Below are positions 53,586-62,166 of a DNA stretch of 64,000 nucleotides, one piece after another; within the stretch, counting starts at the first letter, position 1, and each line of letters starts with the position of its first letter. Source of the stretch: JAALKW01 sp963974485 (GTDB lineage: Bacteria > Pseudomonadota > Gammaproteobacteria > Legionellales > Legionellaceae); assembly GCA_963974485.1 (NCBI GenBank), contig CAXBBS010000001.1, positions 124,001 through 188,000 on the forward strand, read 5' to 3'. The notes beneath the pieces are model-generated. The model was not told the DNA's origin, ran no database searches, and saw only the letters and a program-made list of their open reading frames with translations. The position numbers and the translations under genes were made by a program.

Positions 53586-54626
53586 TTAATCACCGCCACA
53601 CATCTGCGGTACGAGAGCGCTTAAACGCGCGATGACCGCATCAACCGAAACAAGTTGCATGGCCCAAGGCTCATGCACTTGTTTTCCCCAAGGCGCTGAA
53701 TCAACAGTAAGATTTAAACGTGCAAGCGCTTCAGGATAGCTGTTGATAGCCAAATGCTTAGAAGCATACGGCCCTGAAATATCAAGATTCGTGACGGCAT
53801 GTAACGCAACAACGGGCGTACCCATGGCGGTTGCCATGTGGGACGGCCCTGTATCGGGACACACAACCAGCGAGGCGTGACCAATCAGTGCCAGTAATTG
53901 CTTGGGCTTGGTTTTACCAATCAGATTAATTGCCTCAGGTATCGCGGCTGAAATCGCATCACCCAACAGCTTATCATGCTCACCTGGGCCACCGGTTAAA
54001 ACAACCTGCACCGGCCATCGTGACAGCACAAAACGTATCACCTCAATATAACGCTCAACCGACCAACTGCGTTCAGGCTTGCTCGCCGCAGGGTTCACAA
54101 CAATCACAGGCGTCGTTGTATCGGGAAGCCGAGCATAGGCCCAATCATAATCCTCGGGGCGCACGGGCATGTCCCAAACGGGCGCCTCGCGTCCAAGACC
54201 TAACGCGGCACCAAATTTAAGAAAACCATCCAAGGTATGTTCGCGCCCTGGCTCAATATGCTCGTTAACAAACAAGCTGTGGCCATCTTTGCCTCGCGCT
54301 TTATCATAACCAATTTTACGTGTGGCACGAATGCACGGGTAAAGCAGGTTCGCACGAAGGCTTGCTTGAGCGGCAAGCAAGACATCAAATCTTCGACTCT
54401 GAAGGCTACAACGAAAACGCCAATAATCCATCAAGCTTTTAGGTTTATCTAAAACAATAAATTCAACCCCTGCCATGCCTTCCACCAGCGTATACGCCAA
54501 CGGCGAAATAACCCACGTTAATGCCGCATCGGGATAATGCCGCTGCAGTGCTCGCACCAGCGGTACAAACATCAAAACATCACCCAACGCTGACAAACGA
54601 ACCAGGCATATAGATTGTATGTTCAT
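53586..54626 (-). CDS. Glycosyltransferase family 9 (heptosyltransferase-like)
   Basis: ADP-heptose:LPS heptosyltransferase-type enzyme acting on lipopolysaccharide core at the inner face of the membrane. From the ATG at 54626 it is 346 residues. LVRLSALGDVLMFVPLVRALQRHYP at the N-terminus (shown in parts), IGYDKARGKDGHSLFVNEHI, VVNPAASKPERSWSVERYIEVI and VVCPDTGPSHMATAMGTPVVALH are GT9 signatures. Whether it is heptosyltransferase I, II or another core enzyme cannot be told. The longer frame from 54782 is rejected. It is the last gene of the tsaE operon, one base after the zinc-finger gene. Confidence 0.88.
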   Translation of the reverse strand: MNIQSICLVRLSALGDVLMFVPLVRALQRHYPDAALTWVISPLAYTLVEGMAGVEFIVLDKPKSLMDYWRFRCSLQSRRFDVLLAAQASLRANLLYPCIRATRKIGYDKARGKDGHSLFVNEHIEPGREHTLDGFLKFGAALGLGREAPVWDMPVRPEDYDWAYARLPDTTTPVIVVNPAASKPERSWSVERYIEVIRFVLSRWPVQVVLTGGPGEHDKLLGDAISAAIPEAINLIGKTKPKQLLALIGHASLVVCPDTGPSHMATAMGTPVVALHAVTNLDISGPYASKHLAINSYPEALARLNLTVDSAPWGKQVHEPWAMQLVSVDAVIARLSALVPQMCGGD

Positions 54627-54627
54627 C

Positions 54628-54831
54628 TTACTTATTTTTAGTTGATTGCAATACATACAACGTACCACAATAAGGGCAGCTAGCTGTACCATCATCACCC
54701 ATCGGCAAATAAACTTTAGGATGTGCATTCCACAAAGCCATTGCATCGGTTGGGCAACTGAGCGGTAAATCAGCGTGTCCAATCATCTGTTTTGTCTTTG
54801 TGCATGCCGGTTTTTGCTGTGCTTTAACCAT
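54628..54831 (-). CDS. zf-CHCC zinc-finger small protein
   Basis: A 67-residue protein of the CHCC zinc-finger family (relatives of mitochondrial NDUFS6). The metal set is in LSCPTDAMALWNAHPKVYLP (Cys29 and His40) and ASCPYCGTLYVL (Cys54 and Cys57). Bacterial members are widespread in proteobacteria and their role is unclear. The ATG overlaps the miaA stop region by 8 bases, and the stop is one base from the glycosyltransferase start. Confidence 0.85.
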   Translation of the reverse strand: MVKAQQKPACTKTKQMIGHADLPLSCPTDAMALWNAHPKVYLPMGDDGTASCPYCGTLYVLQSTKNK

Positions 54832-55762
54832 GATTTATCCCCTTGTTCTTTATATTAAGAAATTCCGTGATTTGCTCAAAACAACCTGGTTTTTCTGGAT
54901 CAAAATAGTGTGCATCAGGCCATGAGCGCAGCCATGTTAGCTGTCGCTTGGCAAGTTGTCGCGTTGCGGCAATGCCACGCTCACGAAATGCTGAATAATC
55001 GCACATCCCTTCCCGATAATCCAATGCTTGGCGATAACCCACACTTCGCATGGCTGGATGTTCACGTGTTAAATCCCAACGCGCTAATAACACGTCCACT
55101 TCATCAAGAAAACCTAGCGCTAACATCTCATCAAATCGCCTGGCAATACGCTCATGAAGCCAAGCTCTTTTCTCGGGAAACAGTATGAGATTAATAAAGT
55201 TATAAGGCGTCGTGGTGCGTGCAGCACCTAACATTTCAGAAAGTGACTGCCCGGCTAATTCATACACTTCTAAGGCGCGCCCAATCCGTTGTGTGTCGTT
55301 CGGATGAAGCCGCGCGGCCGTTGTGGGATCAATTTTAGCCAGTTTTTGGTGCATATACCCCCAACCGTGCTCGCGTGCATCTTCAGCAATTCGATGCCGC
55401 AGCGCTGGATTGGCCTCTGGCAAAACCGACAAACCCTCTTGAAATGCACGAAAGTACATCATGGTTCCGCCCACAAGCAACGGTGTTTTTCCTGCATTTA
55501 AAACTTCTTCACAAGCCCTGCCTGCATCATCACAAAATTGTGCTGCAGAATACGATTCGATGGGATCGCAACAATCAATCAAGCGATGCGGCGCGAGTTG
55601 TAAAATATCAGCCTCAGGTTTTGCCGTACCAATATTCATATCTCGATAGATCATCGCTGAATCAACACTGATGATTTCATACGCTCCGTGTTTAACAAGA
55701 TCACATGCAATGGCCGTCTTTCCCGCCGCGGTCGGCCCCATCAAACAGACAACTTCACGCAT
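54824..55762 (-). CDS. miaA: tRNA dimethylallyltransferase MiaA
   Basis: Adds the isopentenyl group to A37 of tRNAs that read codons beginning with U. P-loop GPTAAGKT at residues 9-16, substrate Asp in VDSAMIYRDMNIGTAKP, then LLVGGTMMYFRAFQEGL, and YRQALDYREG with the C-terminal RQLAKRQLTWLRSW. The 312-residue length is normal. It overlaps mutL by 8 bases. The mutL-miaA pair is also adjacent in E. coli, where hfq follows; here a zinc-finger gene takes that place. Confidence 0.96.
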   Translation of the reverse strand: MREVVCLMGPTAAGKTAIACDLVKHGAYEIISVDSAMIYRDMNIGTAKPEADILQLAPHRLIDCCDPIESYSAAQFCDDAGRACEEVLNAGKTPLLVGGTMMYFRAFQEGLSVLPEANPALRHRIAEDAREHGWGYMHQKLAKIDPTTAARLHPNDTQRIGRALEVYELAGQSLSEMLGAARTTTPYNFINLILFPEKRAWLHERIARRFDEMLALGFLDEVDVLLARWDLTREHPAMRSVGYRQALDYREGMCDYSAFRERGIAATRQLAKRQLTWLRSWPDAHYFDPEKPGCFEQITEFLNIKNKGINHG

Positions 55763-57371
55763 AACTTAAAACCTTTCGACAATCCGCAACACCTAAACAA
55801 AAACTCATATGCTTATGCTTTTTCCAATACTCTAATAATTCAGCTTGTTCATCTGACAACATACTGCTAATACAAAGCTTCTCAGCATGCACAAGCGTAC
55901 TTACCCAATCTCGAGCATGTTGCATGCCTTGTGCATCTAACGCTGATACCTCTGAAAATAGCGCATGTAAATCTAGCCCAGGTAAGGCACACGGAATGGT
56001 GCGTATACATATATTTTTATTATCTAAACATTCAAAACGCATACCATAGGTATCTAATATATCTTGATATGATTTGAGCTTGATAAGCTGCTCTGATGAC
56101 AATTCCATCGTAACTGGAACAAGCAAAGGCCGTGCATCCCAAGGACATGGGGTATGCTTTAACTGCTCAAGAAGCCTTGCCTGATGTAGACCTGTGACAT
56201 GAAGTACATGCGGTGTACCTTCGTGCTGCACCAGTGCAAACTCCGCATTTAACACCAACCAGGATGCGTTTGACTGCGGCTTATAAGGCTCGGCGTATGA
56301 AGGTTTGTTCCATGCTTGCCTTGCTGCCGACATGACAGGTGGGGACATCACCCCACCTTCAGGTTCAGGTTCAATCACAGAAGCCGCAGCAACCACTTCG
56401 GTCAGTGTCGAACGAATAAAATCATGCACCTCACGGCCATCACAAAACCGCACTTCGTGCTTGGTTGGATGTACATTCACATCCACTTCATCAGCCGGCA
56501 ACGTAAGAAATAACACGCATCCAGGGTAACGCCCTGGTGGCAACACCGATTCATACGCTTGTTTCACGGCATGAAGCACGAGTTTGTCTCGTACCCATCG
56601 ATGATTAATATAAAACCATAGTTTATCTTGCTGGCTACGCCCATACACAGCACCCGTGGTCCAGCCATGCAATCGCATCGTGCCTCGCGTAACATCCAGG
56701 CTTTGCGCATCATCAACAAAGGCTTTTCCTAACAGTTTGGTTAACCGCACACGCCGAGCCGACGCTGAGCCTGCAGCCGGTAAATTTAAACGCAGTTGAC
56801 CGTTGTGGCTCAGGGTTAATGCAAGATTCGTTTCACAAAACGCAATACGTTTCACCAGAGCTTCAATGGCTTGATATTCTTGGCGTTCTGTCTTAAGAAA
56901 TTTTTTACGCACCGGTGCATTAAAAAAAAGATCGCATACATCAATCGTCGTACCTCGGCTTCTGGCACAGGGTACCAGACGTATGCCGGCTTCATCGGAT
57001 TCCAGCCCCATCGCCTCGGTTTGATGTGCAGCACATGATTGAATCGAAACCCGTGCCACTGACGCAATACTTGCCAAAGCCTCACCGCGAAACCCCATGC
57101 TTTTAATCGCACTCAAATCATCCAACGATTGTAATTTACTGGTCGCATGCGCAGCAATCGCTAAAGGTAAATCTTCAGCGACGATGCCTTGCCCATCGTC
57201 GCTGATTTTTATTTGATTTAAACCACCGAAACCGATGTCGATATGTATCGTTCGCGCCCCTGCATCCAAGGCATTTTCGAGTAATTCTTTCACGACCGAG
57301 GCCGGACGTTCAATCACCTCACCGGCAGCAATTTGATTTGCAACATGTGCCGATAGCGTGTGTATTCTCAT
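55755..57371 (-). CDS. mutL: DNA mismatch repair protein MutL
   Basis: GHKL ATPase that links mismatch recognition by MutS to downstream repair. N-terminal motifs: IAAGEVIERPASVVKELLENALDAG (in pieces), DDGQGI, ATSKL, MGFRGEALASIASV, and RGTTIDVCDLFFNAPVRKKFLKTE. The C-terminal dimerisation domain is shorter than usual and the linker is brief, giving 538 residues against 615 in E. coli. The C-terminal endonuclease motif DQHAxxE is absent, as expected when a MutH-type or other nuclease system acts, though I see no mutH here. The ATG overlaps the amiB stop by 4 bases. Confidence 0.95.
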   Translation of the reverse strand: MRIHTLSAHVANQIAAGEVIERPASVVKELLENALDAGARTIHIDIGFGGLNQIKISDDGQGIVAEDLPLAIAAHATSKLQSLDDLSAIKSMGFRGEALASIASVARVSIQSCAAHQTEAMGLESDEAGIRLVPCARSRGTTIDVCDLFFNAPVRKKFLKTERQEYQAIEALVKRIAFCETNLALTLSHNGQLRLNLPAAGSASARRVRLTKLLGKAFVDDAQSLDVTRGTMRLHGWTTGAVYGRSQQDKLWFYINHRWVRDKLVLHAVKQAYESVLPPGRYPGCVLFLTLPADEVDVNVHPTKHEVRFCDGREVHDFIRSTLTEVVAAASVIEPEPEGGVMSPPVMSAARQAWNKPSYAEPYKPQSNASWLVLNAEFALVQHEGTPHVLHVTGLHQARLLEQLKHTPCPWDARPLLVPVTMELSSEQLIKLKSYQDILDTYGMRFECLDNKNICIRTIPCALPGLDLHALFSEVSALDAQGMQHARDWVSTLVHAEKLCISSMLSDEQAELLEYWKKHKHMSFCLGVADCRKVLSYA

Positions 57372-58804
57372 GCAGAAGTTTTACCCAGAGTACGCTTCGG
57401 TATGCTTAATTTTTGCCCCGGAGATATCCGCACGCCTTGTATGCCATTCAACATCACCAAATCAGCCTCAGCAACGCTGTACCGCTCAGCGACCACAGGC
57501 AACGTGTCACCTGCACGCACCACATGCATACGCGCATTTGCCATCACTTCAAAGCGTGTTCCATGCGGTGGATGATTCCAAAAATATTTTTTTAAGCCTT
57601 CAAACATCGCTTGCGTTATTCGCGCTTGATAACGTGGATCGTTTAAGTTTTTTTCTTCTTTTGCATTCGAAATAAAACCTGTTTCGACCAGAATCGACGG
57701 AATATCTGGTGATTTTAAAACCACAAACCGCGCTTGTTCAACTTTATTACTATGCAAGCTGGTGACATGATCCAGGCGTGCAAGAATTTGCGATCCCATT
57801 TGAACACTTGCAGTTGTGGTTGCTGTTTGTGATAAATCAATCAACACCGTACGAATCAAATCATTTTCATCATCCAAACCCGAGAGATCAACCCCGCCTA
57901 ATTCGGAATGATTTTCTTTTTCAGCAAGCCACTGTGCTGCCTCACTGGTCGCTCCACGTTGAGACAACGCAAACACAGACACACCTTTAGATTTTGAGCT
58001 AATAAAGGCATCGGCATGTATCGAAACAAACACATCGCCCTCATGTTTTCGAGCAATATTTAAGCGCTCACGTAGCCCTAAATAATAATCCCCGTCACGT
58101 GTCAAAACAGCTCGCATGCCAGGTTGCTTATCGATCAGCTTTTTCAATTTCTTCGCAATTTCTAGAACAATACGTTTTTCTTGGCTTTTACGTGCACCCA
58201 AAGCACCCGGATCTTTACCGCCATGCCCTGGATCTAGAATAACCACCACATCACGAAGTATTTTAGGTGGCGCATGTTGAGCAATTACAGGCTTAAGCTC
58301 AGGTGACTTTTTAAGCTCAGGCGTTTTTTTAATTGCAACGGCGGGCACTTGCGTAGGCTTAGACGGTATCTTTTTAACGGTTGATTTAATATTGGTATTG
58401 GACGCAACAACAGGCCGCTTAGATGTGTCTTGAGGTTCCAGTTCTAAAACTAACTCATGGGTTCCCCGCTTTTTCGACACATCCAAATGTACAACACGCA
58501 GTGGGTGCGTTGCATCCAACACCACTCGAAGTGTGCCATTGCTAGACCGCCCTGTCCGCATACCAGAGACCAGCTGTTGACCACCTTCTCGCACCGCTCC
58601 ACGCACTTTTTCTTTCACCGAAGGAAAGTCAAGAATAATACGATGGGGATTCGGCAAGGTAAATACTTTATATTCAAAAGCATCGGATAATTTAAATCGC
58701 ACTAAAACATGGTTTTTATCTTCGTGAACAACCACTGCATCCAAACTCGCAGCAAACCCTACCGAAGAAACCAATAAGCCCATAAGGCACCAAAACATCT
58801 TCAT
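57368..58804 (-). CDS. amiB: N-acetylmuramoyl-L-alanine amidase, AMIN and LysM domains
   Basis: Periplasmic cell-wall amidase that splits septal peptidoglycan at division. A signal peptide (to about residue 19) precedes an AMIN domain (about 25-120), a Lys/Pro-rich linker, and the amidase_3 catalytic domain starting at VVILDPGHGGKDPGALG. Zinc residues lie in that motif (His), in RIVLEI (Glu) and in VSIHADAF (His); ETGFISN holds the catalytic Glu. A LysM domain ends the protein (VRAGDTLPVVAERYSV). The ATG at 58804 overlaps the tsaE stop by 4 bases and GGGAG lies nine bases upstream. Called amiB by its position between tsaE and mutL, as in E. coli. Confidence 0.94.
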   Translation of the reverse strand: MKMFWCLMGLLVSSVGFAASLDAVVVHEDKNHVLVRFKLSDAFEYKVFTLPNPHRIILDFPSVKEKVRGAVREGGQQLVSGMRTGRSSNGTLRVVLDATHPLRVVHLDVSKKRGTHELVLELEPQDTSKRPVVASNTNIKSTVKKIPSKPTQVPAVAIKKTPELKKSPELKPVIAQHAPPKILRDVVVILDPGHGGKDPGALGARKSQEKRIVLEIAKKLKKLIDKQPGMRAVLTRDGDYYLGLRERLNIARKHEGDVFVSIHADAFISSKSKGVSVFALSQRGATSEAAQWLAEKENHSELGGVDLSGLDDENDLIRTVLIDLSQTATTTASVQMGSQILARLDHVTSLHSNKVEQARFVVLKSPDIPSILVETGFISNAKEEKNLNDPRYQARITQAMFEGLKKYFWNHPPHGTRFEVMANARMHVVRAGDTLPVVAERYSVAEADLVMLNGIQGVRISPGQKLSIPKRTLGKTSA

Positions 58805-59274
58805 CCCTGCGCTCTCCCTAGGCACGTTAATAAAGCTCGTCCACGCTCACTTCTAGCAGTTGCTATCAAGATCCGTCCTTCATGATCAAGATTAAATTTA
58901 AACACAAAGCTAACATCAATCTCAGCCAATAAGTCAGGTGCGCGTTCAGGCCATTCAACACAACAAACAGCATCTGACGAAAAATAATCCCGAACCCCAA
59001 TGGCTTCAAGCTCCGTTTCATCGCTCATGCGATATAAATCAAAATGATGTACTGAATAATCCGGTAATGGATAACTTTCAACAACAGAAAAGGTCGGACT
59101 TTTAATCGTGGAGGTCACGCCCAACGTCCGAAGCATGCTTCGAATCAAGGCTGTTTTTCCCGCACCAAGTTCGCCAGAAAAGGTTAAAACAGAAGGTGAT
59201 GTTAAGCACTGCGCTAACGTGGTCGCTAGCGCATGGGTTGCTTGTTCATTCGGTAATTCAAAGCACATTTTCAT
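58801..59274 (-). CDS. tsaE: tRNA threonylcarbamoyladenosine biosynthesis ATPase TsaE
   Basis: ATPase that drives the t6A-forming TsaBD complex. Walker A in SGELGAGKTALIRSML near residues 33-48, the family segment IKSPTFSVVESYP, HHFDLYRM and CVEWPERAPDLL (the conserved EWP). Length about 157 from the ATG at 59274, which has GGGG nine bases upstream; the upstream in-frame start at 59289 has no ribosome site. First gene of the tsaE-amiB-mutL-miaA-zinc finger-glycosyltransferase operon. Confidence 0.94.
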   Translation of the reverse strand: MKMCFELPNEQATHALATTLAQCLTSPSVLTFSGELGAGKTALIRSMLRTLGVTSTIKSPTFSVVESYPLPDYSVHHFDLYRMSDETELEAIGVRDYFSSDAVCCVEWPERAPDLLAEIDVSFVFKFNLDHEGRILIATARSERGRALLTCLGRAQG

Positions 59275-59313
59275 GCACACAAACCCCAAAGCCTACGAAG
59301 ATTTCCCGCAGAA

Positions 59314-59709
59314 CTACTTCACTAAACGTAAGGCTGGTTTACGCCCTGTACTACCTTGAGAAGAACCCGTGGTTGCTGGAGGAGGTAAATCACCGTCTTC
59401 TTCGCCAAACTCCATGCCTCGCCCATTCTCTTGGGCATAGATAGCCATCACAGCACCCGGTCCTAGCGCTAATTGTACGGTACGCCCAGAAAAACGCGTC
59501 GTAAATACAATACGATCGTTATCGAGATGCAAGCCCCGACATGACGCCGGCGAAATATTCAGGATAACACGCCCACCACTCACAAATTCTAAAGGAATGT
59601 CCACATCAGGATACTCCGCATTGACAAGAATGTAAGGTGTCAATCCATTATCAACAATCCAATCATAAATCGCACGAATCAAATAAGGCCTGCTTGAGGT
59701 CATACTCAT
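59314..59709 (-). CDS. sspB: ClpXP adaptor SspB
   Basis: Adaptor that delivers ssrA-tagged proteins from stalled ribosomes to ClpXP. The 131-residue protein has the SspB core (SSRPYLIRAIYDWIVDNG, TPYILVNAEYPDVDIPLEFV, ILNISPASCRGLHLDND, FTTRFSGRTVQLALGPGAVMAIYA in pieces) and a flexible acidic linker ending in the ClpX-binding tail RKPALRLVK. It starts 2 bases after the sspA stop, the usual sspA-sspB order. Confidence 0.94.
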   Translation of the reverse strand: MSMTSSRPYLIRAIYDWIVDNGLTPYILVNAEYPDVDIPLEFVSGGRVILNISPASCRGLHLDNDRIVFTTRFSGRTVQLALGPGAVMAIYAQENGRGMEFGEEDGDLPPPATTGSSQGSTGRKPALRLVK

Positions 59710-59711
59710 GA

Positions 59712-60341
59712 CTAAGCCACCCTTAGCTGCCGCTCAGCATCGGTTAAACTGCTTTGAAAAGCCTCTCGCTCAAACAACCGTTCCATATAAGCTTGTAACG
59801 CAATCGCGTCCGCAGGCAAGGTAACACCTAACATCGGCAAACGCCAAAGTAACGGGGCTAAAGCGCAATCAAGCAATGAATGCTCATCACTCAAAAAGAA
59901 CGGTTTGTCAGCAAAAATAGGCTCTAGGCTACTTAAGCTTTCACTTAAATTTTCTCGGCAGGCTTTAAGTTCATCATCTGTACCGCCAGCCCGAATGTTA
60001 TGCAACAAAGAATACCAATCCTGCTCAATGCGATACATCATTTTTCGTGTTTCAGCACGCGCCACAGGATAAACGGGCAACAAAGGAGGATGTGGAAAAC
60101 GCTCATCCAAATATTCCATAATGATCGGCGCTTCATACAAAACAAGTTCGCGATCAATCAAGGTTGGAACGGTGTTATAGGGGTTAACCGCCGATAGTTC
60201 ATCTGGAAGCGAACCGTCTTTCGCTGGAATAATGTCAACATTAACACCTTTTTCAGCCAGTACAATCCGAACCTGGTGACTGTAAACGTCATCCGAATCC
60301 GAATATAATGACATGACGGTACGTTTTGCAATAATAGCCAT
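59712..60341 (-). CDS. sspA: Stringent starvation protein A (RNA polymerase-associated)
   Basis: GST-fold protein that binds RNA polymerase and supports stationary-phase gene control; in several pathogens it is a virulence regulator. From the ATG at 60341 (AGGAG five bases upstream) it is 209 residues. The thioredoxin-like domain has VMSLYSDSDDVYSHQVRIVLAEKGV and NPYNTVPTLIDRELVLYEAPIIMEYLDERFPHPPLLP, typical of SspA; the GST catalytic residue is missing as expected. The rest is the all-helical domain. Confidence 0.94.
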   Translation of the reverse strand: MAIIAKRTVMSLYSDSDDVYSHQVRIVLAEKGVNVDIIPAKDGSLPDELSAVNPYNTVPTLIDRELVLYEAPIIMEYLDERFPHPPLLPVYPVARAETRKMMYRIEQDWYSLLHNIRAGGTDDELKACRENLSESLSSLEPIFADKPFFLSDEHSLLDCALAPLLWRLPMLGVTLPADAIALQAYMERLFEREAFQSSLTDAERQLRVA

Positions 60342-60405
60342 CCTCACTCCTATAAATTACCAAATATTTAGTAACCATTCGTAATAGTCAATCGTTGGGA
60401 GGCTT

Positions 60406-60411
60406 ATTATA
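60406..60411 (-). promoter_or_regulatory. Extended -10 promoter for sspA-sspB
   Basis: On the minus strand TGGTATAAT gives an extended -10 with perfect TATAAT (plus-strand ATTATA at 60406-60411). It lies 65 bases before the sspA ATG and after the rpsI terminator, so sspAB can be transcribed on its own. Confidence 0.6.
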
Positions 60412-60434
60412 CCACAATTTATCAAAAAAGTGGT

Positions 60435-60460
60435 AAAAAAAACCCCGCAACAAGGCGGGG
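60435..60460 (-). terminator. Rho-independent terminator of rplM-rpsI
   Basis: CCCCGC (60443-60448) pairs with GCGGGG (60455-60460) around a 6-base loop. The plus-strand A-run at 60435-60442 becomes a T-run after the stem on the minus strand, 18 bases beyond the rpsI stop. Confidence 0.9.
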
Positions 60461-60477
60461 CCACACAAAACGAATAT

Positions 60478-60921
60478 TTATCGTTTTGAGTATTGGGTTG
60501 CGCGACGAGCTTTTCGCAGACCCACTTTTTTCCGCTCAACACAACGTGAATCACGTGTTAACAAACCACGGGTTCTTAATTGACGTCGGTATGATTCTGG
60601 ATTCAATCCTCGAGCTTCGCTTCCTTCACCTGCATCACCTTCTTCATCATAGGCAACCAAGGCACGAGCGATACCTAAACGAATGGCACCGGCTTGACCT
60701 GAAATGCCACCACCTTTAACCGTGGCGTACACATCAAATCGTGCAAGCACGTCAACCGTTTCTAACGGCTGGCGAACCAACATGCAAGCTGTCTCACGAC
60801 CAAAATAGTCGGCTACAGGGCGTTGGTTAACGATAATATCGCCTTTCCCTGGACGAAGAAAAACACGAGCTGTCGAACTTTTACGACGACCGGTTCCGTA
60901 ATGCTGTGCTAATTCAGCCAT
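60478..60921 (-). CDS. rpsI: 30S ribosomal protein S9
   Basis: Ribosomal protein of the 30S head whose C-terminal tail reaches the P-site tRNA. YYGTGRRKSS-type start (HYGTGRRKSSTARVFLRPG), GGGISGQAGAIRLGIARAL, and the tail GLRKARRATQYSKR are diagnostic. A short acidic insert (DEEGDAGEGSEARG) near residue 95 is unusual for S9. Cotranscribed with rplM, three bases downstream. Confidence 0.96.
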   Translation of the reverse strand: MAELAQHYGTGRRKSSTARVFLRPGKGDIIVNQRPVADYFGRETACMLVRQPLETVDVLARFDVYATVKGGGISGQAGAIRLGIARALVAYDEEGDAGEGSEARGLNPESYRRQLRTRGLLTRDSRCVERKKVGLRKARRATQYSKR

Positions 60922-60924
60922 ATA

Positions 60925-61359
60925 TTACCCCTCAATCTCAAGTTTTTTAGGTTGCTGCGCTTCATGTGGGTGCACTGAACCGGCATATACTTTAAGCTTG
61001 CGGTACATATCACGACCCAATGAATTTTTAGGAAGCATCCCTTTGATTGCAAGTTCAATAATCTTGGTTGGATTTTTCTCTTGCAGTTTATCAAACTGAA
61101 TTTGTTTAAGCCCACCAGGATAACCCGAGTGAGTATAATACGTTTTATCTTTGAATTTACGCCCTGTCACTGCAACTTTTTCTGCATTAATGACAATAAT
61201 ATAATCCCCTGTATCTACATGCGGGGTATATTCGGCCTTATGTTTTCCGCGAAGACGACGCGCGGCTTCGGTCGCAAGGCGACCTAATATTTGCTCACTC
61301 GCGTCAATAATATACCAACCCCGATTCACATCGGCGGCCTTGGCACTATAGGTTTTCAT
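60925..61359 (-). CDS. rplM: 50S ribosomal protein L13
   Basis: Early assembly protein of the 50S subunit. From the ATG at 61359 (GGAG seven bases upstream) it is 144 residues starting MKTYSAKAADVNRGWYIIDA; ILGRLATEAARRLRGKHKAEYTPH (in pieces), GDYIIVINAEKVAVTG and MLPKNSLGRDMYRKLKVYAG are family-typical. A longer frame from 61419 overlaps the promoter and is rejected. Confidence 0.97.
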   Translation of the reverse strand: MKTYSAKAADVNRGWYIIDASEQILGRLATEAARRLRGKHKAEYTPHVDTGDYIIVINAEKVAVTGRKFKDKTYYTHSGYPGGLKQIQFDKLQEKNPTKIIELAIKGMLPKNSLGRDMYRKLKVYAGSVHPHEAQQPKKLEIEG

Positions 61360-61408
61360 GTGCTGACTCCGTACGCCTAAAAGTTTTTGCAATACTGCTG
61401 AACGGGCG

Positions 61409-61437
61409 ATTCTAAACAAATCCCGAGCAAGTCACAA
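61409..61437 (-). promoter_or_regulatory. Promoter for rplM-rpsI
   Basis: On the minus strand TTGTGA (61437-61432) and TAGAAT (61414-61409) are 17 bases apart, placing the start point about 40 bases before the rplM ATG. Confidence 0.6.
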
Positions 61438-61548
61438 GCTTTTCATGATATTTTTTATGTTTTTATCCCTTCAAATATCAAGTGCAAGCTCCAAAAACAC
61501 CCCTGAAATTATTTTATACGTGACATATAATCTAGCTTTTGGTAGTAT

Positions 61549-61579
61549 TTGACCCTATTCGACCACAATATTATATAAT
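61549..61579 (+). promoter_or_regulatory. Candidate promoters for pgsA-like gene
   Basis: TTGACC at 61549-61554 precedes TATATA (61572-61577, 17-base spacer), overlapping TATAAT at 61574-61579. This would leave a leader of only about 8 bases before the ATG at 61594. A second TATAAT at 61526-61531 with CTGAAA 17 bases before it would give a longer leader. Confidence 0.45.
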
Positions 61580-61593
61580 GGTTCTTAGGGTTC

Positions 61594-62166
61594 ATGATAT
61601 TGAAATACTTACCTAACGCGTTCACCCTCATCCGGTTCGCCCTGATCGCCCCCTTTCTTATGTATTTGCATCAGGCAAACTACCGTGGTGCACTCTATAT
61701 CTTTATATTAGCGGGCCTCACTGATGGTTTCGACGGTTGGCTTGCACGAACCTTTCAATGGCAAAGCCGATTCGGTTCGTTTATTGACCCCTTAGCCGAC
61801 AAGTTATTAATCGCTTCCAGTTTTGTTTCGCTTGCACTCATCAAGCAACTGCCTTGGTGGCTGGTTATTCTTGTATTCTGTCGCGATGTCACCATCTCTC
61901 TTGGCGTGCTTACCTGGCATCGTTTTGTGCCTCAGCAGCGCATTGAATTTAAACCCACGGTACTCAGTAAAATTAATACCGCCTTACAACTTGGCCTTGT
62001 TGTTTTTTGCTTAACCAAGCTCGCGTTTGAAAACACCCTGCCGCATGCAACCACGCTTACCTATATTTTAATCGGCTTAACAAGCCTAACCACGACCACA
62101 AGCTATATCGATTACTTTTGGACTGGCGCAAAACACGCATTTGCCAGCACGCCGACACCCCAATGA
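61594..62166 (+). CDS. pgsA: CDP-alcohol phosphatidyltransferase, PgsA-like
   Basis: Transfers a phosphatidyl group from CDP-diacylglycerol, most likely to glycerol-3-phosphate, giving phosphatidylglycerol phosphate. The CDP-OH signature is complete: Asp44, Asp47, Gly48, Ala51, Arg52, Gly61, Asp65 and Asp69 in DGFDGWLAR and GSFIDPLADK. The 190 residues form about five membrane helices. Other family members (for phosphatidylserine or cardiolipin) share the motif, so the substrate is likely rather than certain. Its stop overlaps the hda start by 4 bases (ATGA). Confidence 0.87.
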   Translation: MILKYLPNAFTLIRFALIAPFLMYLHQANYRGALYIFILAGLTDGFDGWLARTFQWQSRFGSFIDPLADKLLIASSFVSLALIKQLPWWLVILVFCRDVTISLGVLTWHRFVPQQRIEFKPTVLSKINTALQLGLVVFCLTKLAFENTLPHATTLTYILIGLTSLTTTTSYIDYFWTGAKHAFASTPTPQ

